From Mayamaea pseudoterrestris (taxonomy: Eukaryota > Bacillariophyta > Bacillariophyceae > Sellaphorales > Sellaphoraceae): a stretch of 64,000 nucleotides of DNA. The notes beneath the pieces were generated by a model. That model ran no database searches. It was not told where the DNA came from and was given only the letters and a program-made list of their open reading frames with translations. The DNA is taken from contig BROI01000003.1 in NCBI GenBank assembly GCA_027923505.1, positions 620,001 through 684,000 of the forward strand, given 5' to 3'. Position numbers and translations under genes: made by a program. Numbering within the stretch: position 1 is the first letter of the stretch; each line of letters starts with the position of its first letter. Of the stretch, positions 20,366-30,605 are shown piece by piece.

Positions 20366-23023
20366 CTACACTTCGGCAGTAGTTCCCATACCAGCAGTAC
20401 TACCTGTACTTCCTTCACCGCCATCGCTTCTTCCTGTACTGAGCTTTATGTCAACAAGCAGTGATGCGAAGTCAAAAGCTCCGCTTCGAGTGTTGGTCAT
20501 GTCGTACAGCTTGACGCTTCTTATGCCTCGCCTTAAACAAGATATCGGAATCGAAGAGCTTGCAATAAACTCATCTTTTGTCTTATCATGAACTGTAAAT
20601 TGTACCATTGCCACTTCCCAATTTTCAACTTGGAATTGGAACTTCTCTTGGCCCCAAATCGGAAAGAATCCGTTTTGTAGTGCCGCAGTACTCGGGTACC
20701 AAGTTATCGACTCCTTTTCTTCCTTCTTCACGTCGTAAAGTGCAACGCGTACATAAGGATCGATGCAATCTCCATGTCGGGTGCCTTTTGGTTTCGGTAT
20801 GCATGAACCAGCTAACGCTCGAATAGAAAGGCGCATTGGGTTAGGTGATGTGTCGCCTAATGCTTCATCCTTTAATATTAGCGACGGCGGCTTTAAAACG
20901 TAGCCACAGCTGCCATTTTCGCGGAATCGCCCATCGTTCAGCCGAAGAAACGCGTCTGGTGTCTGAAAATTCAATGCTGCCATTTGACAACCTGCCGACC
21001 AAGCGAGAAGTGGATTGTAATTAGAAGAATCGACTCGGGAGCCTGCTGGATAAGTTCGACTCATGTGTGATTGGTTGTAGACTACCCAAACGTTGGCTTC
21101 CTTGTGCCGAAGACGACTTCGAACCTTGCTCTCGCTGAAGGAATGCATGTAGTACGTTGGCGCTTTGCAACTCGCCTCCCATGATAGGAATTTGTGTCCA
21201 TGAAACAGAGTTAATCGTGCTAGCTCCGGAGCTACACCAAATCCCTTCACCTTGGCACGATTTGCTTCGGAATCGACCATAGTGACCGATCCCATAGAGC
21301 TTGTTGGACCATCATCGTCCGAGTCGTCGTCCGTGTCGTATGCATCAGCTTCGGTTCCATCCGGTCTTCTTCCCTTTATCACTACCATTCCACGTAAACT
21401 TGCCGGCGAAGGCAGCCGTCCATAAAGGGATGCTTCGGTTGGTATGTACAAAGATGCGCCAAGAATGCGAACAAGTGCATCGGCCATGACCTCTTGATAC
21501 GGAATGCTGCAGTGATTCTCAAAGGAAAGGATAATTGGATACGTGTCCGGGTGGAAATTCAGAAACACTTTGATTGTCCTGATAATGTCGACAAACAAAA
21601 TTTTACTCGTCATTGTCTTGCCATGCCAAACAATGGGCACTGGCGATCCGTTTACTGACTTTGGACCATCCCAAACATCCAGTTCCAAGCAACGACAGCC
21701 GCGGTACAATGCGTTCGAGTACATTTCAACGCGTGAGTGAGAAGTATATTGATCGCCCACCAGATATGTGTTATGGCTCGAGTTTATCCAATACGCCGAA
21801 AGTGGATGTTCCATTTCAGCAATGTCGTGTCGCTCCTTGTCTGGTGAAAACGCTTCATTTGCTTCGGAAAACAGGTATGCCTCAAACTGGTCCTTGGTGA
21901 TGCGATTAATGTCTAACTTCTCGCCAGTGGTATGTGCAATTTCCATGTCATGTAGTTTGCGAAACAGTTTGCGCACGTCAATCAAGGTCATTTTTGCTTC
22001 ACCCTGCATGCCATGCAGAAATCGCTCTAACAGTGTCTTATCGCTTACAGTAGTTCTCATTTTACCGTTATTCATAACCTCCCCAAACAGTTGGTTCCAA
22101 ATGACGTTAACAGGTTTTACAATCCAGCTATCACGCTTTAGCTTGTGCAGAAAGGTTGCTGATTGTTCAAAGCTCAGTCCTCGTCGACGCATGGTCCGAT
22201 CCAAGCCAATCACCTTTCCGAACTTGTCATATGTAGATGCTAAATCTTTCGGTTTCATTGGATAGTTGAGCTGATGTAGTATCTTTCCAACTTGTGCAGT
22301 AGTTATAAACCCCGTCTTTTCCTTGTCCACGTCGAGCCAAATGTATCGAAGCAATTGCACGTCACTCGCAACGCGCGTTTTGCCGCGCTGGTAGGCCACC
22401 AGTATGCGATCAATAGCATCGCAAATCTCCTCTCGTAGTGCATGCGTCGGAGCCATGAGATCCACTGTATGAGCACCTCGGAAAATGAGCGAAAAGGAGG
22501 TGAGCGGGTCTAGTTGCTGCACCCATTGGGAAGTAGAGTTTGCGGTAGGCGTGCTTGCGAGCGACAATGCCGTTGTCGAGGCATCACCGACTGAAGCTGC
22601 TCTTGCTGGAATACTTTGAGGTCTCTTTACTCCTGCGGATCCTCCCGTCAAATTTCGATTCACGACGCTTGGTTTTCGCATCTTTGCAATTTCGAATTGT
22701 TGCGTCGCTTGTCCCCGTTGTATTCTATCTATCTCTCCAATATCAATCGATCTGCTAATGGAAGGATGCGTTCTGAAAAATCCCTTCTTTTCAAGTGAAC
22801 TGAGTTTAATGCTGAACTTGTCATGACTTATGCAAAGCATGGATTGGGTGAGCGAGCCATTCGCCGAAACGAGTGAAACTTCAACACCTGCACCCTCGAG
22901 AAGATTCGCGGGAACAGCGACTGTCGTCAGAGCACTCAGAAAGTGGATTTTAGGCGCCTTTTGAACAGGCTCACTCATATTGAAGGCAAAGGTGTTGGTC
23001 GTTGAAGGAAAGTAGGTAGGCAT
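20366..23023 (-). CDS. phosphoinositide-specific phospholipase C, delta-like
   Basis: 885 residues from the ATG at 23023; the ATG at 22978 (MSEPVQKAPK) is an alternative. Order: a PH-like N terminus; EF-hand-like region (WLDVDKEKTGFITTAQVG, about residue 240); X catalytic box from about 405 (YWINSSHNTYLVGDQ, RCLELDVWDG, PIVWHGKTMTSKI) with both catalytic histidines; acidic linker; Y box from about 605 (NPLLAWSAGCQMAALNFQT); C-terminal C2 domain (LSIRALAGSCIPKPKG). It hydrolyses PIP2 to IP3 and diacylglycerol at the plasma membrane, triggered by calcium. The domain order is that of PLC-delta, with a complete N-terminal half unlike plant PLCs. Head to head with CDC16, about 230 bases apart. Confidence 0.94.
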   Translation of the reverse strand: MPTYFPSTTNTFAFNMSEPVQKAPKIHFLSALTTVAVPANLLEGAGVEVSLVSANGSLTQSMLCISHDKFSIKLSSLEKKGFFRTHPSISRSIDIGEIDRIQRGQATQQFEIAKMRKPSVVNRNLTGGSAGVKRPQSIPARAASVGDASTTALSLASTPTANSTSQWVQQLDPLTSFSLIFRGAHTVDLMAPTHALREEICDAIDRILVAYQRGKTRVASDVQLLRYIWLDVDKEKTGFITTAQVGKILHQLNYPMKPKDLASTYDKFGKVIGLDRTMRRRGLSFEQSATFLHKLKRDSWIVKPVNVIWNQLFGEVMNNGKMRTTVSDKTLLERFLHGMQGEAKMTLIDVRKLFRKLHDMEIAHTTGEKLDINRITKDQFEAYLFSEANEAFSPDKERHDIAEMEHPLSAYWINSSHNTYLVGDQYTSHSRVEMYSNALYRGCRCLELDVWDGPKSVNGSPVPIVWHGKTMTSKILFVDIIRTIKVFLNFHPDTYPIILSFENHCSIPYQEVMADALVRILGASLYIPTEASLYGRLPSPASLRGMVVIKGRRPDGTEADAYDTDDDSDDDGPTSSMGSVTMVDSEANRAKVKGFGVAPELARLTLFHGHKFLSWEASCKAPTYYMHSFSESKVRSRLRHKEANVWVVYNQSHMSRTYPAGSRVDSSNYNPLLAWSAGCQMAALNFQTPDAFLRLNDGRFRENGSCGYVLKPPSLILKDEALGDTSPNPMRLSIRALAGSCIPKPKGTRHGDCIDPYVRVALYDVKKEEKESITWYPSTAALQNGFFPIWGQEKFQFQVENWEVAMVQFTVHDKTKDEFIASSSIPISCLRRGIRSVKLYDMTNTRSGAFDFASLLVDIKLSTGRSDGGEGSTGSTAGMGTTAEV

Positions 23024-23249
23024 GATCCATCGTCGGTCGATCGTCGATCGAATGGATGCATGCATGCAACAAGCGCGCGCAACTTGGCGGTCCGTCACCA
23101 AGCCTGAACCCTAACCTTTGTAAGCATCATATTTTCCTCATTCGGTGCATGTGCTGTCAGAGGCGACGACTTCACCATGGCGGAGAGCCGCACAAAAGCG
23201 GTTGCAACGTCGCCCTTACTAAACGCTGCTCCTTTTTCGAATCGCAGGC

Positions 23250-25691
23250 ATGGCTTCAGGAGCTAGTAATAGCAACAACAATGGAAGAGCGCCTTATCCT
23301 CCGAGGGTTTCGACTCGCTCGCGGACTGTCCGCAACAGCATCGAAGGCGGCAGCATGATGATGACAATGGACGACGCTTCGCCCTCCTCTGCTCACAGCC
23401 CCTTTGTCCAAGGCCTACTTCGATACTCGCCAAACAATAGCACCGTCTGGTCGCCAAACAATAGCAGATTAGCATCTTCGAGACAGCTGCCAAGAACTAG
23501 ATTCTTTGAAAGCAACATAAATTCTACTCCATTGGATGAAAAGAATTTTACAAGCAGTAACAATAATACGGACAACGGAGGGAGCACGACGGATACGCAA
23601 GTCCATGACACGTCGGAGATTGATGGCATTCCAATCAAGCATCTTCGTAAACTTGCAACGCTAGAGCTCCTTCAGTCTCCTTCACAAGCTTCCTTTTACG
23701 CGTCCATTCTACATTCCAAAACACACAGCGCTGACGACGCCTTGTTACTTGCCCAAGCTCACTTTGCAAACACAAAATTTACTTCATGTCTACGCATTTT
23801 GGAGGAATCAATGATACTGCAATCAGATTATCCATGGGAAGGACTGGCTCTTGCCTGCCATGCGCTTGCGGCAACGGATGACTGGACGGCACTTGCCGAA
23901 GTGGTCGAGCATGGATGTCGCCTTGCAGCCGACGAAAACCTGCATGCGACTGCTCCCAGTTTATTTGCTCGACTTGGTCCGTCACAGCCTATAGAAGATC
24001 ACGATGAGATTGGATGGAGTGCACTTCACGATGAAATTTCCAAGCATCCTTCGTTCCGCAGCTCATCCAGCGGCGTTTCTTTGATTCACCCACTAGCGCG
24101 CATTTTGTACTGGCGTGGACAAGCCTATCACGCAACAGGACACTTTCCGAGAGCCGCACTTTACTGGAAGCGATCATTAAAGATGGATTGCCAGTGTCAG
24201 CAAGCATGGGAAGCTTTGCTGTCGCACAATCTAATTATTCCTGCCGAAGCATACGCGTTGATTCAGGAAGTTGATTTTAGCAGCAACAATATGGAGTGGC
24301 TGCGATCTCTGTACTTGGCAAGGATTGAGCTGACACCGCAGGATGCGTCGTTGGAGCAGGAAGGATACGATGAGGATAAGGACCGCGCACTCCCAACGGA
24401 CTCACTGTTATGGGACACATCGTCCATTCAAATGTCCTCGCCCGTTCCACATTTTCAGTTTGGTCCGGCCGATCCAAGTCCAATGGCTGGAACGACTCGA
24501 ATGCAGGCTGATCCGACAAGCAATCTTCGTACAATCAATAATAACAAGGCAATTCACCCGCAGCAAGTTACGCCAGCTATTCTTGTCGATGTTGACCAAG
24601 CTTTTGATAATTTGTGGAACGTTTACAAACTTCAGCAGTCGCCGCAAGTATTGGCCATGGCAGCTCGTCGGGCCTATCGTCGATACGATTGGAAGCAAGC
24701 ACTGACTTATTGCGAAGAATTGGATCAGATTGACCCAGTAATGACGGAAGCTGCCTACTGCTACATTGCTACTTTAATTTTGCTTGGACATAAGCGAACC
24801 CTATTTAGATTGGCGCACGCTTGGGTCGCAGCATCGCCGCGATCGGCCCAAGCTTGGTTCGCCGTTGGCGCCTACTACTATTGCTGCGAGCGCTACCACG
24901 TGGCACAACGGCACTTTTGTCGGGCGACGCGGCTGGATCCACAATGCACCGAAGCTTGGATCGCGTTTGGATGCTCATTCGCCGCCTGCGACGAGTCGGA
25001 TCAGGCGCTGGCATCTTTTCGCGCGGCGCAGCGACTCTCTCCAGGAGAGCACACATCGCTCTTGTACATGGGCATTGAGTATACTCGTACAAATCATTTA
25101 GTCTTGTCTGGGTACTTTTTGAACGCGGCACTCAAGTCGAGCGGAGGCGATCCCCTCTGTTTACACGAACTTGGCGTTTTGGATTTTCAAAAGAAGGATT
25201 ACACGCAGTCAATTCAATGGTACCATCGAGCGCTGTCGGCCTTGTTGAGACTCGAGTCGATTCACGATTGCATCGACCGTTGCCATGATCCGTATTGGGA
25301 ACCGACAGTCTTTAATCTTGGACATGCCTATCGCAAGACTCGACAATTTGACTTGGCACTCGCATGCTTCCAACGATGTGTCGCCCTCTGTCCCGCTAAG
25401 CATTCCGCCTACTCGGCTCTTGGCTTTACCAAGCACCTTATGGAAGACGTGGATGGAGCGATTGTTTGCTACCACCAGGCACTTAGCTGCAAACCTGACG
25501 ACCCGTTTAGTACGGAAATGCTGAACCGCGCGCTCCGCGACGCCTTGGACATGGGCGGCATGCTCGATGGGGTCTTGAACGAATCACAGCACGACGAACC
25601 TTTTGGTCTACAGTGGGCAGGAACGACAAACGAGAGTGCCATAATCGAAGCGACAATGGATCAGAGCGATGATACCATGATGTCGCCATGA
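23250..25691 (+). CDS. CDC16: anaphase-promoting complex subunit 6 (CDC16), TPR protein
   Basis: A single frame of 813 residues. A low-complexity N terminus leads into helices resembling APC6 (LLAQAHFANTKFTSCLRILE), and then tandem TPRs to about residue 780. Diagnostic stretches are SAQAWFAVGAYYYCCERYHVA, TEAWIAFGCSFAACDESDQAL, LLYMGIEYTRTNHLVLSGYF, LGHAYRKTRQFDLALACFQRC and SALGFTKHLMEDVDGAIVCYH, which follow yeast and human CDC16 in order. APC6 is one of the TPR scaffold homodimers of the APC/C, the ubiquitin ligase that drives mitotic exit. The region from 420 to 450 holds an unconserved insert. Confidence 0.9.
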   Translation: MASGASNSNNNGRAPYPPRVSTRSRTVRNSIEGGSMMMTMDDASPSSAHSPFVQGLLRYSPNNSTVWSPNNSRLASSRQLPRTRFFESNINSTPLDEKNFTSSNNNTDNGGSTTDTQVHDTSEIDGIPIKHLRKLATLELLQSPSQASFYASILHSKTHSADDALLLAQAHFANTKFTSCLRILEESMILQSDYPWEGLALACHALAATDDWTALAEVVEHGCRLAADENLHATAPSLFARLGPSQPIEDHDEIGWSALHDEISKHPSFRSSSSGVSLIHPLARILYWRGQAYHATGHFPRAALYWKRSLKMDCQCQQAWEALLSHNLIIPAEAYALIQEVDFSSNNMEWLRSLYLARIELTPQDASLEQEGYDEDKDRALPTDSLLWDTSSIQMSSPVPHFQFGPADPSPMAGTTRMQADPTSNLRTINNNKAIHPQQVTPAILVDVDQAFDNLWNVYKLQQSPQVLAMAARRAYRRYDWKQALTYCEELDQIDPVMTEAAYCYIATLILLGHKRTLFRLAHAWVAASPRSAQAWFAVGAYYYCCERYHVAQRHFCRATRLDPQCTEAWIAFGCSFAACDESDQALASFRAAQRLSPGEHTSLLYMGIEYTRTNHLVLSGYFLNAALKSSGGDPLCLHELGVLDFQKKDYTQSIQWYHRALSALLRLESIHDCIDRCHDPYWEPTVFNLGHAYRKTRQFDLALACFQRCVALCPAKHSAYSALGFTKHLMEDVDGAIVCYHQALSCKPDDPFSTEMLNRALRDALDMGGMLDGVLNESQHDEPFGLQWAGTTNESAIIEATMDQSDDTMMSP

Positions 25692-26523
25692 CGCGTTGGA
25701 GTACTTTTGAACGATGTCGCAATTAAAGTGCGCTGACAACTTGCTCGGAAACACGTGTCATCGCAGTTAATATTGCTTTTGTTTTACTGAAATGAGCTAT
25801 AATTTATTTTATTTTTGTGATTGAGGAATTTGACTTGCTTGGCAAGGGCGGCCGCGAGCGCGAATCTCGTCTGCTGAAGTTTGCAGTCTGTCAATTAGCC
25901 GCTGTCCAAAGAAACTTTTCTGTATCCTCGTAGCATGTCGATGGAGGTTGCTTGAATTCACGACTTGGCAGTTTGGCCATGAGTATGGATATTGGTACAC
26001 CATAGACTCCATCTTCAAGTTGCTGGAGAAGTGTATCATGCTCTTCGTTTCGAATTGCCGCTCCAGAAGATCCATTGGCACTTTCATGCTCGGAGCTTCC
26101 AAGGTCGAGCGACAGAGAGTTGTTCATTAAAGCCGTTCCTCTCGAGAATGTTAGGTTTAGGAAGAATCCTGGTTTCGTGCCGCTTACGGTAGGCGATACG
26201 CTGTTCTTCATGGTCATGATGGATAGTTTGGTCGTGGTTCTAAACACTGACACTGACAAGTTGTTACAAGATGGCATTGCGGAAATAGGCCCAAGATCGG
26301 CATGAACTACCCACAAATTAGGCTTATTTAAACATGACGCAGTTATCACTGGCACTCGTTTCGTATTATTGCCTTTTGACGCAGTTTTCACTGGCACTCG
26401 TTTCACGATATTGCCTTGTGACGCAGTTTTCACTGGCACTCGTTTCGTATTATAGCCTGATGACGCAGTTTTCACTGGCACTCGTTTCGTACTATTGCCT
26501 TTCAGAAGCTCAAAAGCGTTGCG
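25692..26523. other. intergenic region with 42-base tandem repeats and an orphan frame
   Basis: About 830 bases between CDC16 and the AMBRA1-like gene. It holds four tandem 42-base units (26340-26505) and most of a minus-strand open frame listed separately. A tRNA or other RNA gene was not seen. Confidence 0.6.
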
Positions 26524-26592
26524 ATGAGCGTCGATGGCGTTCACGGGCAAGCTGCTTGCAAGAGTCCCCATGGAACGAACTGTCCGTCGCAT
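25891..26592 (-). CDS. possible orphan gene containing 42-base repeats
   Basis: An open frame of 233 codons from the ATG at 26592. Its first part is four 14-residue repeats (consensus NTKRVPVKTASxGx) encoded by the dispersed 42-base repeat. The rest has ordinary composition, with a charged stretch (LGSSEHESANGSSGAAIRNE) and LLQQLEDGVYGVPISILMAKLPSREFK. No family recognised. The repeat stays open because 42 is divisible by three, and the same repeat at 47153-47475 is read in different frames, so the repeated part need not be translated. A shorter start at MPSCNNLSV would omit it. Head to head with the AMBRA1-like gene. Confidence 0.35.
   Translation of the reverse strand: MRRTVRSMGTLASSLPVNAIDAHRNAFELLKGNSTKRVPVKTASSGYNTKRVPVKTASQGNIVKRVPVKTASKGNNTKRVPVITASCLNKPNLWVVHADLGPISAMPSCNNLSVSVFRTTTKLSIMTMKNSVSPTVSGTKPGFFLNLTFSRGTALMNNSLSLDLGSSEHESANGSSGAAIRNEEHDTLLQQLEDGVYGVPISILMAKLPSREFKQPPSTCYEDTEKFLWTAAN
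26340..26505 (+). repeat. four tandem copies of dispersed 42-base repeat
   Basis: Core CACTGGCACTCGTTTC occurs at 26347, 26389, 26431 and 26473, exactly 42 bases apart. Each unit has a conserved part of about 28 bases (TGACGCAGTTTTCACTGGCA onward to TTTC) and a less conserved part of about 14 bases (GTATTATTGCCTTT and variants). Confidence 0.95.
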
Positions 26593-28935
26593 TTCGCATG
26601 TTTGTTGTATTTCCGAGAGTACATGACTACCATGAGCAATCACTTATATCCATTTGCAAAGAACTACGAGGCCGAAAGAACAAATTCGATGAGTATTGCT
26701 GATGAACCGCGGCCAATACCAGCAATTCCATCGCGCGAAATAATGCAGCAGCGGAGGGCCATTCGCGATACTATGCATCGCGAATCGACGGAGAATAAAA
26801 TAGTTCATCCGCATGACCGCGTAGGTCGCAGTATCTTAACGATTCTTTCCGATCGACAACAAGGCGGTTCTGCTGCAATCACACGACACCGAATGGCAAA
26901 GCCCGTGTTGCAGCAAACCCTGCGCAAGACTGGCGCAAACTCTCCGTCGACTGTCTGCGAATTGAGTCCTTCTATGGATAGTGGCGACAGCCCAAGACAT
27001 GTGCAGCAAGTGCATGCAATACAAGATAATCACGACGCGCAAATCAATCAAGCCAAGGCGTCACTCTATCCTTCAAGATTGACAACACAGCTTGCCTTTT
27101 TCGCCGAGAACTTGTCCTGCATTCAGTACTCTTCAGCCTACTTGAACCACCTTGGAGGTGACGATCAGCACTTGCAAAATGGCCAGCGTCCAGCATCAAG
27201 CAAGGCTGTTTCGACCATTTCCAACGCTTTCTCGCCCGATGCTCTCACCATGGCATCGACGCACGGGGATCACTCCATTAAAATTTCATGCACTGTTACG
27301 GGTCGGTTGCTGCAAACACTACTGGGTCACCCGCGGACACCATGGACGGTCAAATATCATCCTCATAATGCAAATGTCATTGCGTCGGGTTGTTTGGGAC
27401 ATCAGGTCCGAGTTTGGAACTGGAGGCGCAAGCAGTGTCTGCAAATGGTGCGACTCGAGTACGCCATTATTAGCGTTTCGTTCCATCCGTCAGGTAAACT
27501 ACTAGCGATTGCGAATGGAACCAAACTTCATTTCTGGGGTGTTGATGACGACAAGGTTGAGTTTGGACGATCTACCGGAGAAACCTTGGATGCTAGGACG
27601 CTCTTGGCGCGACAACAACAGCAACATCATCGACCTACTGGTTCACATTTGCTCAACGAATTAGATCACCGACACATGCTACGTTGCGTTCATTTCCCTC
27701 CGGACGGACGATCCATTATCATTGGTGGCGTAAATACATCACAGGATGAAACTAGGCGACCAGCTCGACCAATAATGAGCTTTTACTTGCGACTCTGGGA
27801 CTTTGACGTACGCAAGGCATTAATGCTGCCATCGACCGACGTGAATGACGGAGTTGGCTCGCGCATGGTCTTAAAAATGGAAGTTCCAACATCCAACCCT
27901 CGTACGTTCCTTCCTCGAGCGCTCTTGTACAATGACGGGGGATTTGACGTGTCGCCGGACGGGAAGTCGCTCTGCGCTTGCGCTGAGTTTTGGGTGCCTG
28001 ATGGCTTTGATAGCGCCATGGACTTGGTGCGACGAAACGAGGTGCTATATGGCAGTGACTTTGAGCGTTCCGAGATTTTATCAAAAGATGTGGAGACGGG
28101 AGCAATGGTGGCAGCTGCTTTATCAAGGCTAAGGGGAGCCTCGTCACCACTACATGGTCGTTTGTCCGTTCCTCTTACTCCGCCCGCTCATATGCAAGTG
28201 TTGGACTATGTGCCCCAGACACCGCCTTATCCGGCATTACAAGCCACCAATGTTTCTCCTCCGTCCCCGCCTGGTCGAAGGTACGCCGGTGGGCTGGGAC
28301 AAAATCTTGGCATGCAAGTACTCGGGGCTGCAACTCCAATTCCTGCAGAAAGTGAAAATCGTGGGTTTTCGACGCCACCGCCTCCACCTCCTCCAGCTGG
28401 GCCTCCGGTTCATACAGTATTTCGCCCTCCTCATGCTCTATCGATTGTGTCAAAGTCGGGCATTTTGCCAGACACCAAGGGGCGATTTGTTCCGCACGTT
28501 GTCACCATTAGTCTTGATACAAGTCCTGTTCCAGACGGTCGCGATTTTCAAGGCAGCCGGGGGAAGCAGTATGGTGCTGTTGCAAACGGCTACAGCCCGC
28601 GCGTTGGACAAATACTAGAAGCGTGTCCTCTTGAAGCGAACAAGGCGTCGGCTGTCACGTGCGTCAAGTTTTCTCCGTCGACGGACTTTTGTCTCATTGG
28701 ATTTGGTGTGCGGGAGCCATTGATGGATAATGGCACCAATGCAAACTTTCACCCGGTCACGTCGCTCTATCGCATCAAAGGCGGAATGACTCACGTATCA
28801 ACGACTTTGTCGGCAGATGATGACGTGAACATTGCTCGCTTTCATCCAAAGTCTGGCTGTGGATTCGTATATGGAACCAAGCAAGGCCGTGTCCGTGTTG
28901 TCAGTCCTCGGCCTTGGAACTACTACAATTTGTAA
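26524..28935 (+). CDS. AMBRA1-like WD40 protein
   Basis: 803 residues from the ATG at 26524. The ATG at 26623 (MSNHLYPF is just after it) is an equally good start and would clear the repeats further. After a disordered N terminus, the WD40 block at about residues 230-360 matches AMBRA1: AFSPDALTMASTHGDHSIKI, LLGHPRTPWTVKYHPHN, VIASGCLGHQVRVWNWR, ISVSFHPSGKLLAIANG and LHFWGVDD. A second WD-like part near the C terminus (VTCVKFSPSTDFCLIGFG and VNIARFHPKSGCGFVYGTKQG) is separated by a proline-rich linker. In animals AMBRA1 is a DDB1-CUL4 substrate receptor that controls autophagy and cyclin D turnover; whether the algal protein does either is inference. Confidence 0.82.
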   Translation: MSVDGVHGQAACKSPHGTNCPSHFACLLYFREYMTTMSNHLYPFAKNYEAERTNSMSIADEPRPIPAIPSREIMQQRRAIRDTMHRESTENKIVHPHDRVGRSILTILSDRQQGGSAAITRHRMAKPVLQQTLRKTGANSPSTVCELSPSMDSGDSPRHVQQVHAIQDNHDAQINQAKASLYPSRLTTQLAFFAENLSCIQYSSAYLNHLGGDDQHLQNGQRPASSKAVSTISNAFSPDALTMASTHGDHSIKISCTVTGRLLQTLLGHPRTPWTVKYHPHNANVIASGCLGHQVRVWNWRRKQCLQMVRLEYAIISVSFHPSGKLLAIANGTKLHFWGVDDDKVEFGRSTGETLDARTLLARQQQQHHRPTGSHLLNELDHRHMLRCVHFPPDGRSIIIGGVNTSQDETRRPARPIMSFYLRLWDFDVRKALMLPSTDVNDGVGSRMVLKMEVPTSNPRTFLPRALLYNDGGFDVSPDGKSLCACAEFWVPDGFDSAMDLVRRNEVLYGSDFERSEILSKDVETGAMVAAALSRLRGASSPLHGRLSVPLTPPAHMQVLDYVPQTPPYPALQATNVSPPSPPGRRYAGGLGQNLGMQVLGAATPIPAESENRGFSTPPPPPPPAGPPVHTVFRPPHALSIVSKSGILPDTKGRFVPHVVTISLDTSPVPDGRDFQGSRGKQYGAVANGYSPRVGQILEACPLEANKASAVTCVKFSPSTDFCLIGFGVREPLMDNGTNANFHPVTSLYRIKGGMTHVSTTLSADDDVNIARFHPKSGCGFVYGTKQGRVRVVSPRPWNYYNL

Positions 28936-29144
28936 CTGTCAGGTATAGTAAGCGTCAAAACCGTAAAAGAAAGCGTAGGGACAGTCTATGCATACGCAAT
29001 TTGCTTGATCAAGTCATAAGTCATATGCGTGCTCGTGAAGCTCGTAATGTATTTCTAAATAATTTAAACTACTTTGATATTGTTGAACCTGTAATGTATT
29101 CCCAACTATTTAAACGCATTACCATCGCGTCTAAAAGGTTCCAA

Positions 29145-30332
29145 TCATTCGCCTCTATCGACTACCGGCACGTCCAGCTGTGTGTCTCCATGGGCTGGTT
29201 CCGTGCCATCCTTGTCGCTAGCGTCAACTCCAATCTCATAATCATCCGTTTCAATACTTTTCGCAACGCTCTTACTAAGGTCTTTCGAATCTCCAGCAGC
29301 AGCGCGAGGATAAACAATACAGAGGATGATTTGCACAGCTCCCAGTAAAGCTCCAAGCGAATTGGGTATCGCAATGAACCAATCCACCACGGCGAACCCA
29401 AAAGCTGCCCAAAATAAGCCATTGCTAAACATGGTGTACATTGTCATGGGGTGAATGGACGAACAGGAGCGAGTCTTAATTACCGTGAAAATAGTTGACA
29501 GCGGCGCTCCGTAGAAGAAGACAAGGTTCAGATTCACTGCAATACCAATCACCAGCTCTTTGGGACATTGAACCAAGCAAATAATGCATAAGAGTGTAGT
29601 CCAAATCATTGTTAGAAACATGATGATTGTCTTGTGAGTGACCGGAGGCTTTGTATTAAGAGCGGCAACGTCCCAAACAATTTTGGCATAGTCAAATGGA
29701 GATGCAAGTTCATTGGCTTCATCGACCTTTACGCCAGAATTCGAGTCTCGAAGGGCCAAAACTATGGATCTCCGTATTTCGACTGATTGATAGTCGGCGT
29801 ATTTAAGTTCCAAAGCAACCATGTTGAGCCATACGGAAAGGACTAGAGCGAAAACGTTGCCAAAGAAGACGAAAAGATTGTTTATAAGAATAGCGTATGT
29901 GACCCAACCCAAGCAGTTGAACAGCATGAATGCCCATGGAGTCGGATTCAAGTCTCCTAACTTTCCAGCTAATGCAGCGCGCTGCAAATTGACAAATGAC
30001 AAAGGTGAGCAACGGATGGATACATTTAAGGTTGGTGAGCTTATGACGCCGTCCAGCGGTGCGAAAGTGCTGCACTCACAAGAGTCACGTACTTTTACGT
30101 CTCGATATGGAGCTGAAAACATGACATTAGCCATTATCATTCCCGCCGCTGTTATACATGATGAATTGGTGAGCGATTTGTTGTTCTGTATTGATCGCTA
30201 CTACTTTGGTACCTCGTGTTGCATCCTGCATCATATGCGTCGGTATTTTGACATTGACAAAATGAAGCGGCAACTGTGGCTCAGCTTACCGGGGCAAAAG
30301 TACTCCAAAATAATCGTTCTTGCTGGTAGCAT
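29145..30332 (-). CDS. SWEET sugar transporter, copy 1
   Basis: Three exons: 30332-30290, 30148-30093 and 29981-29145; 311 residues. Exon 1 encodes MLPARTIILEYFCP, which joins in phase 1 to AAGMIMANVMFSAPYRDVK, then to RAALAGKLGDLNPTPWAFM. This gives a complete first MtN3/saliva triple helix, a linking segment, and a second triple helix (VNLNLVFFYGAPLSTIFTVI and FSNGLFWAAFGFAVVDW). Seven membrane spans are expected. Family members move sugars down their gradient across plasma or internal membranes. The acidic C-terminal tail is about 50 residues. Intron 2 is 111 bases and has no stop in frame, so it could be read through. Tandem with the paralogue at 30606-32191. Confidence 0.92.
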
Positions 30333-30605
30333 GATTCAGTCGCCGTATCTATATAGTCTTACTGTTAACTGACAATGCTATGGACTCCGTCGCGTTCAAG
30401 GATGCTGTGCTTCGCGATCGGTCGTGCTGCAGATTCGGAGACGACGATGAGTGAGTACCGGTACGATGTGGCAGAACGTCACGGGGACCGGAGACTAAAA
30501 TGGGGGTTCGAGTCCCGATGACTCGTATATTTGCAGTTAACAGCAATGTACATCAAAAGCTGACTTTATTTACAGATATTTACAGATTACCTTGTCGTCG
30601 GTAGT
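30333..30605. other. spacer between tandem SWEET genes
   Basis: About 270 bases. A GGTTCGAGTCCCG string near 30510 recalls a tRNA T-arm, but no matching acceptor or D and anticodon arms were found. Confidence 0.6.

Noticed and set aside
26340-26505. CRISPR-like reading of the 42-base repeats
   Set aside because: The variable parts are only about 14 bases and nearly alike between units, and the genome is eukaryotic. A minisatellite or regulatory repeat fits better.
30500-30530. Possible tRNA
   Set aside because: Only a T-arm-like string is present; the stem does not pair well and no acceptor, D or anticodon arms were found.
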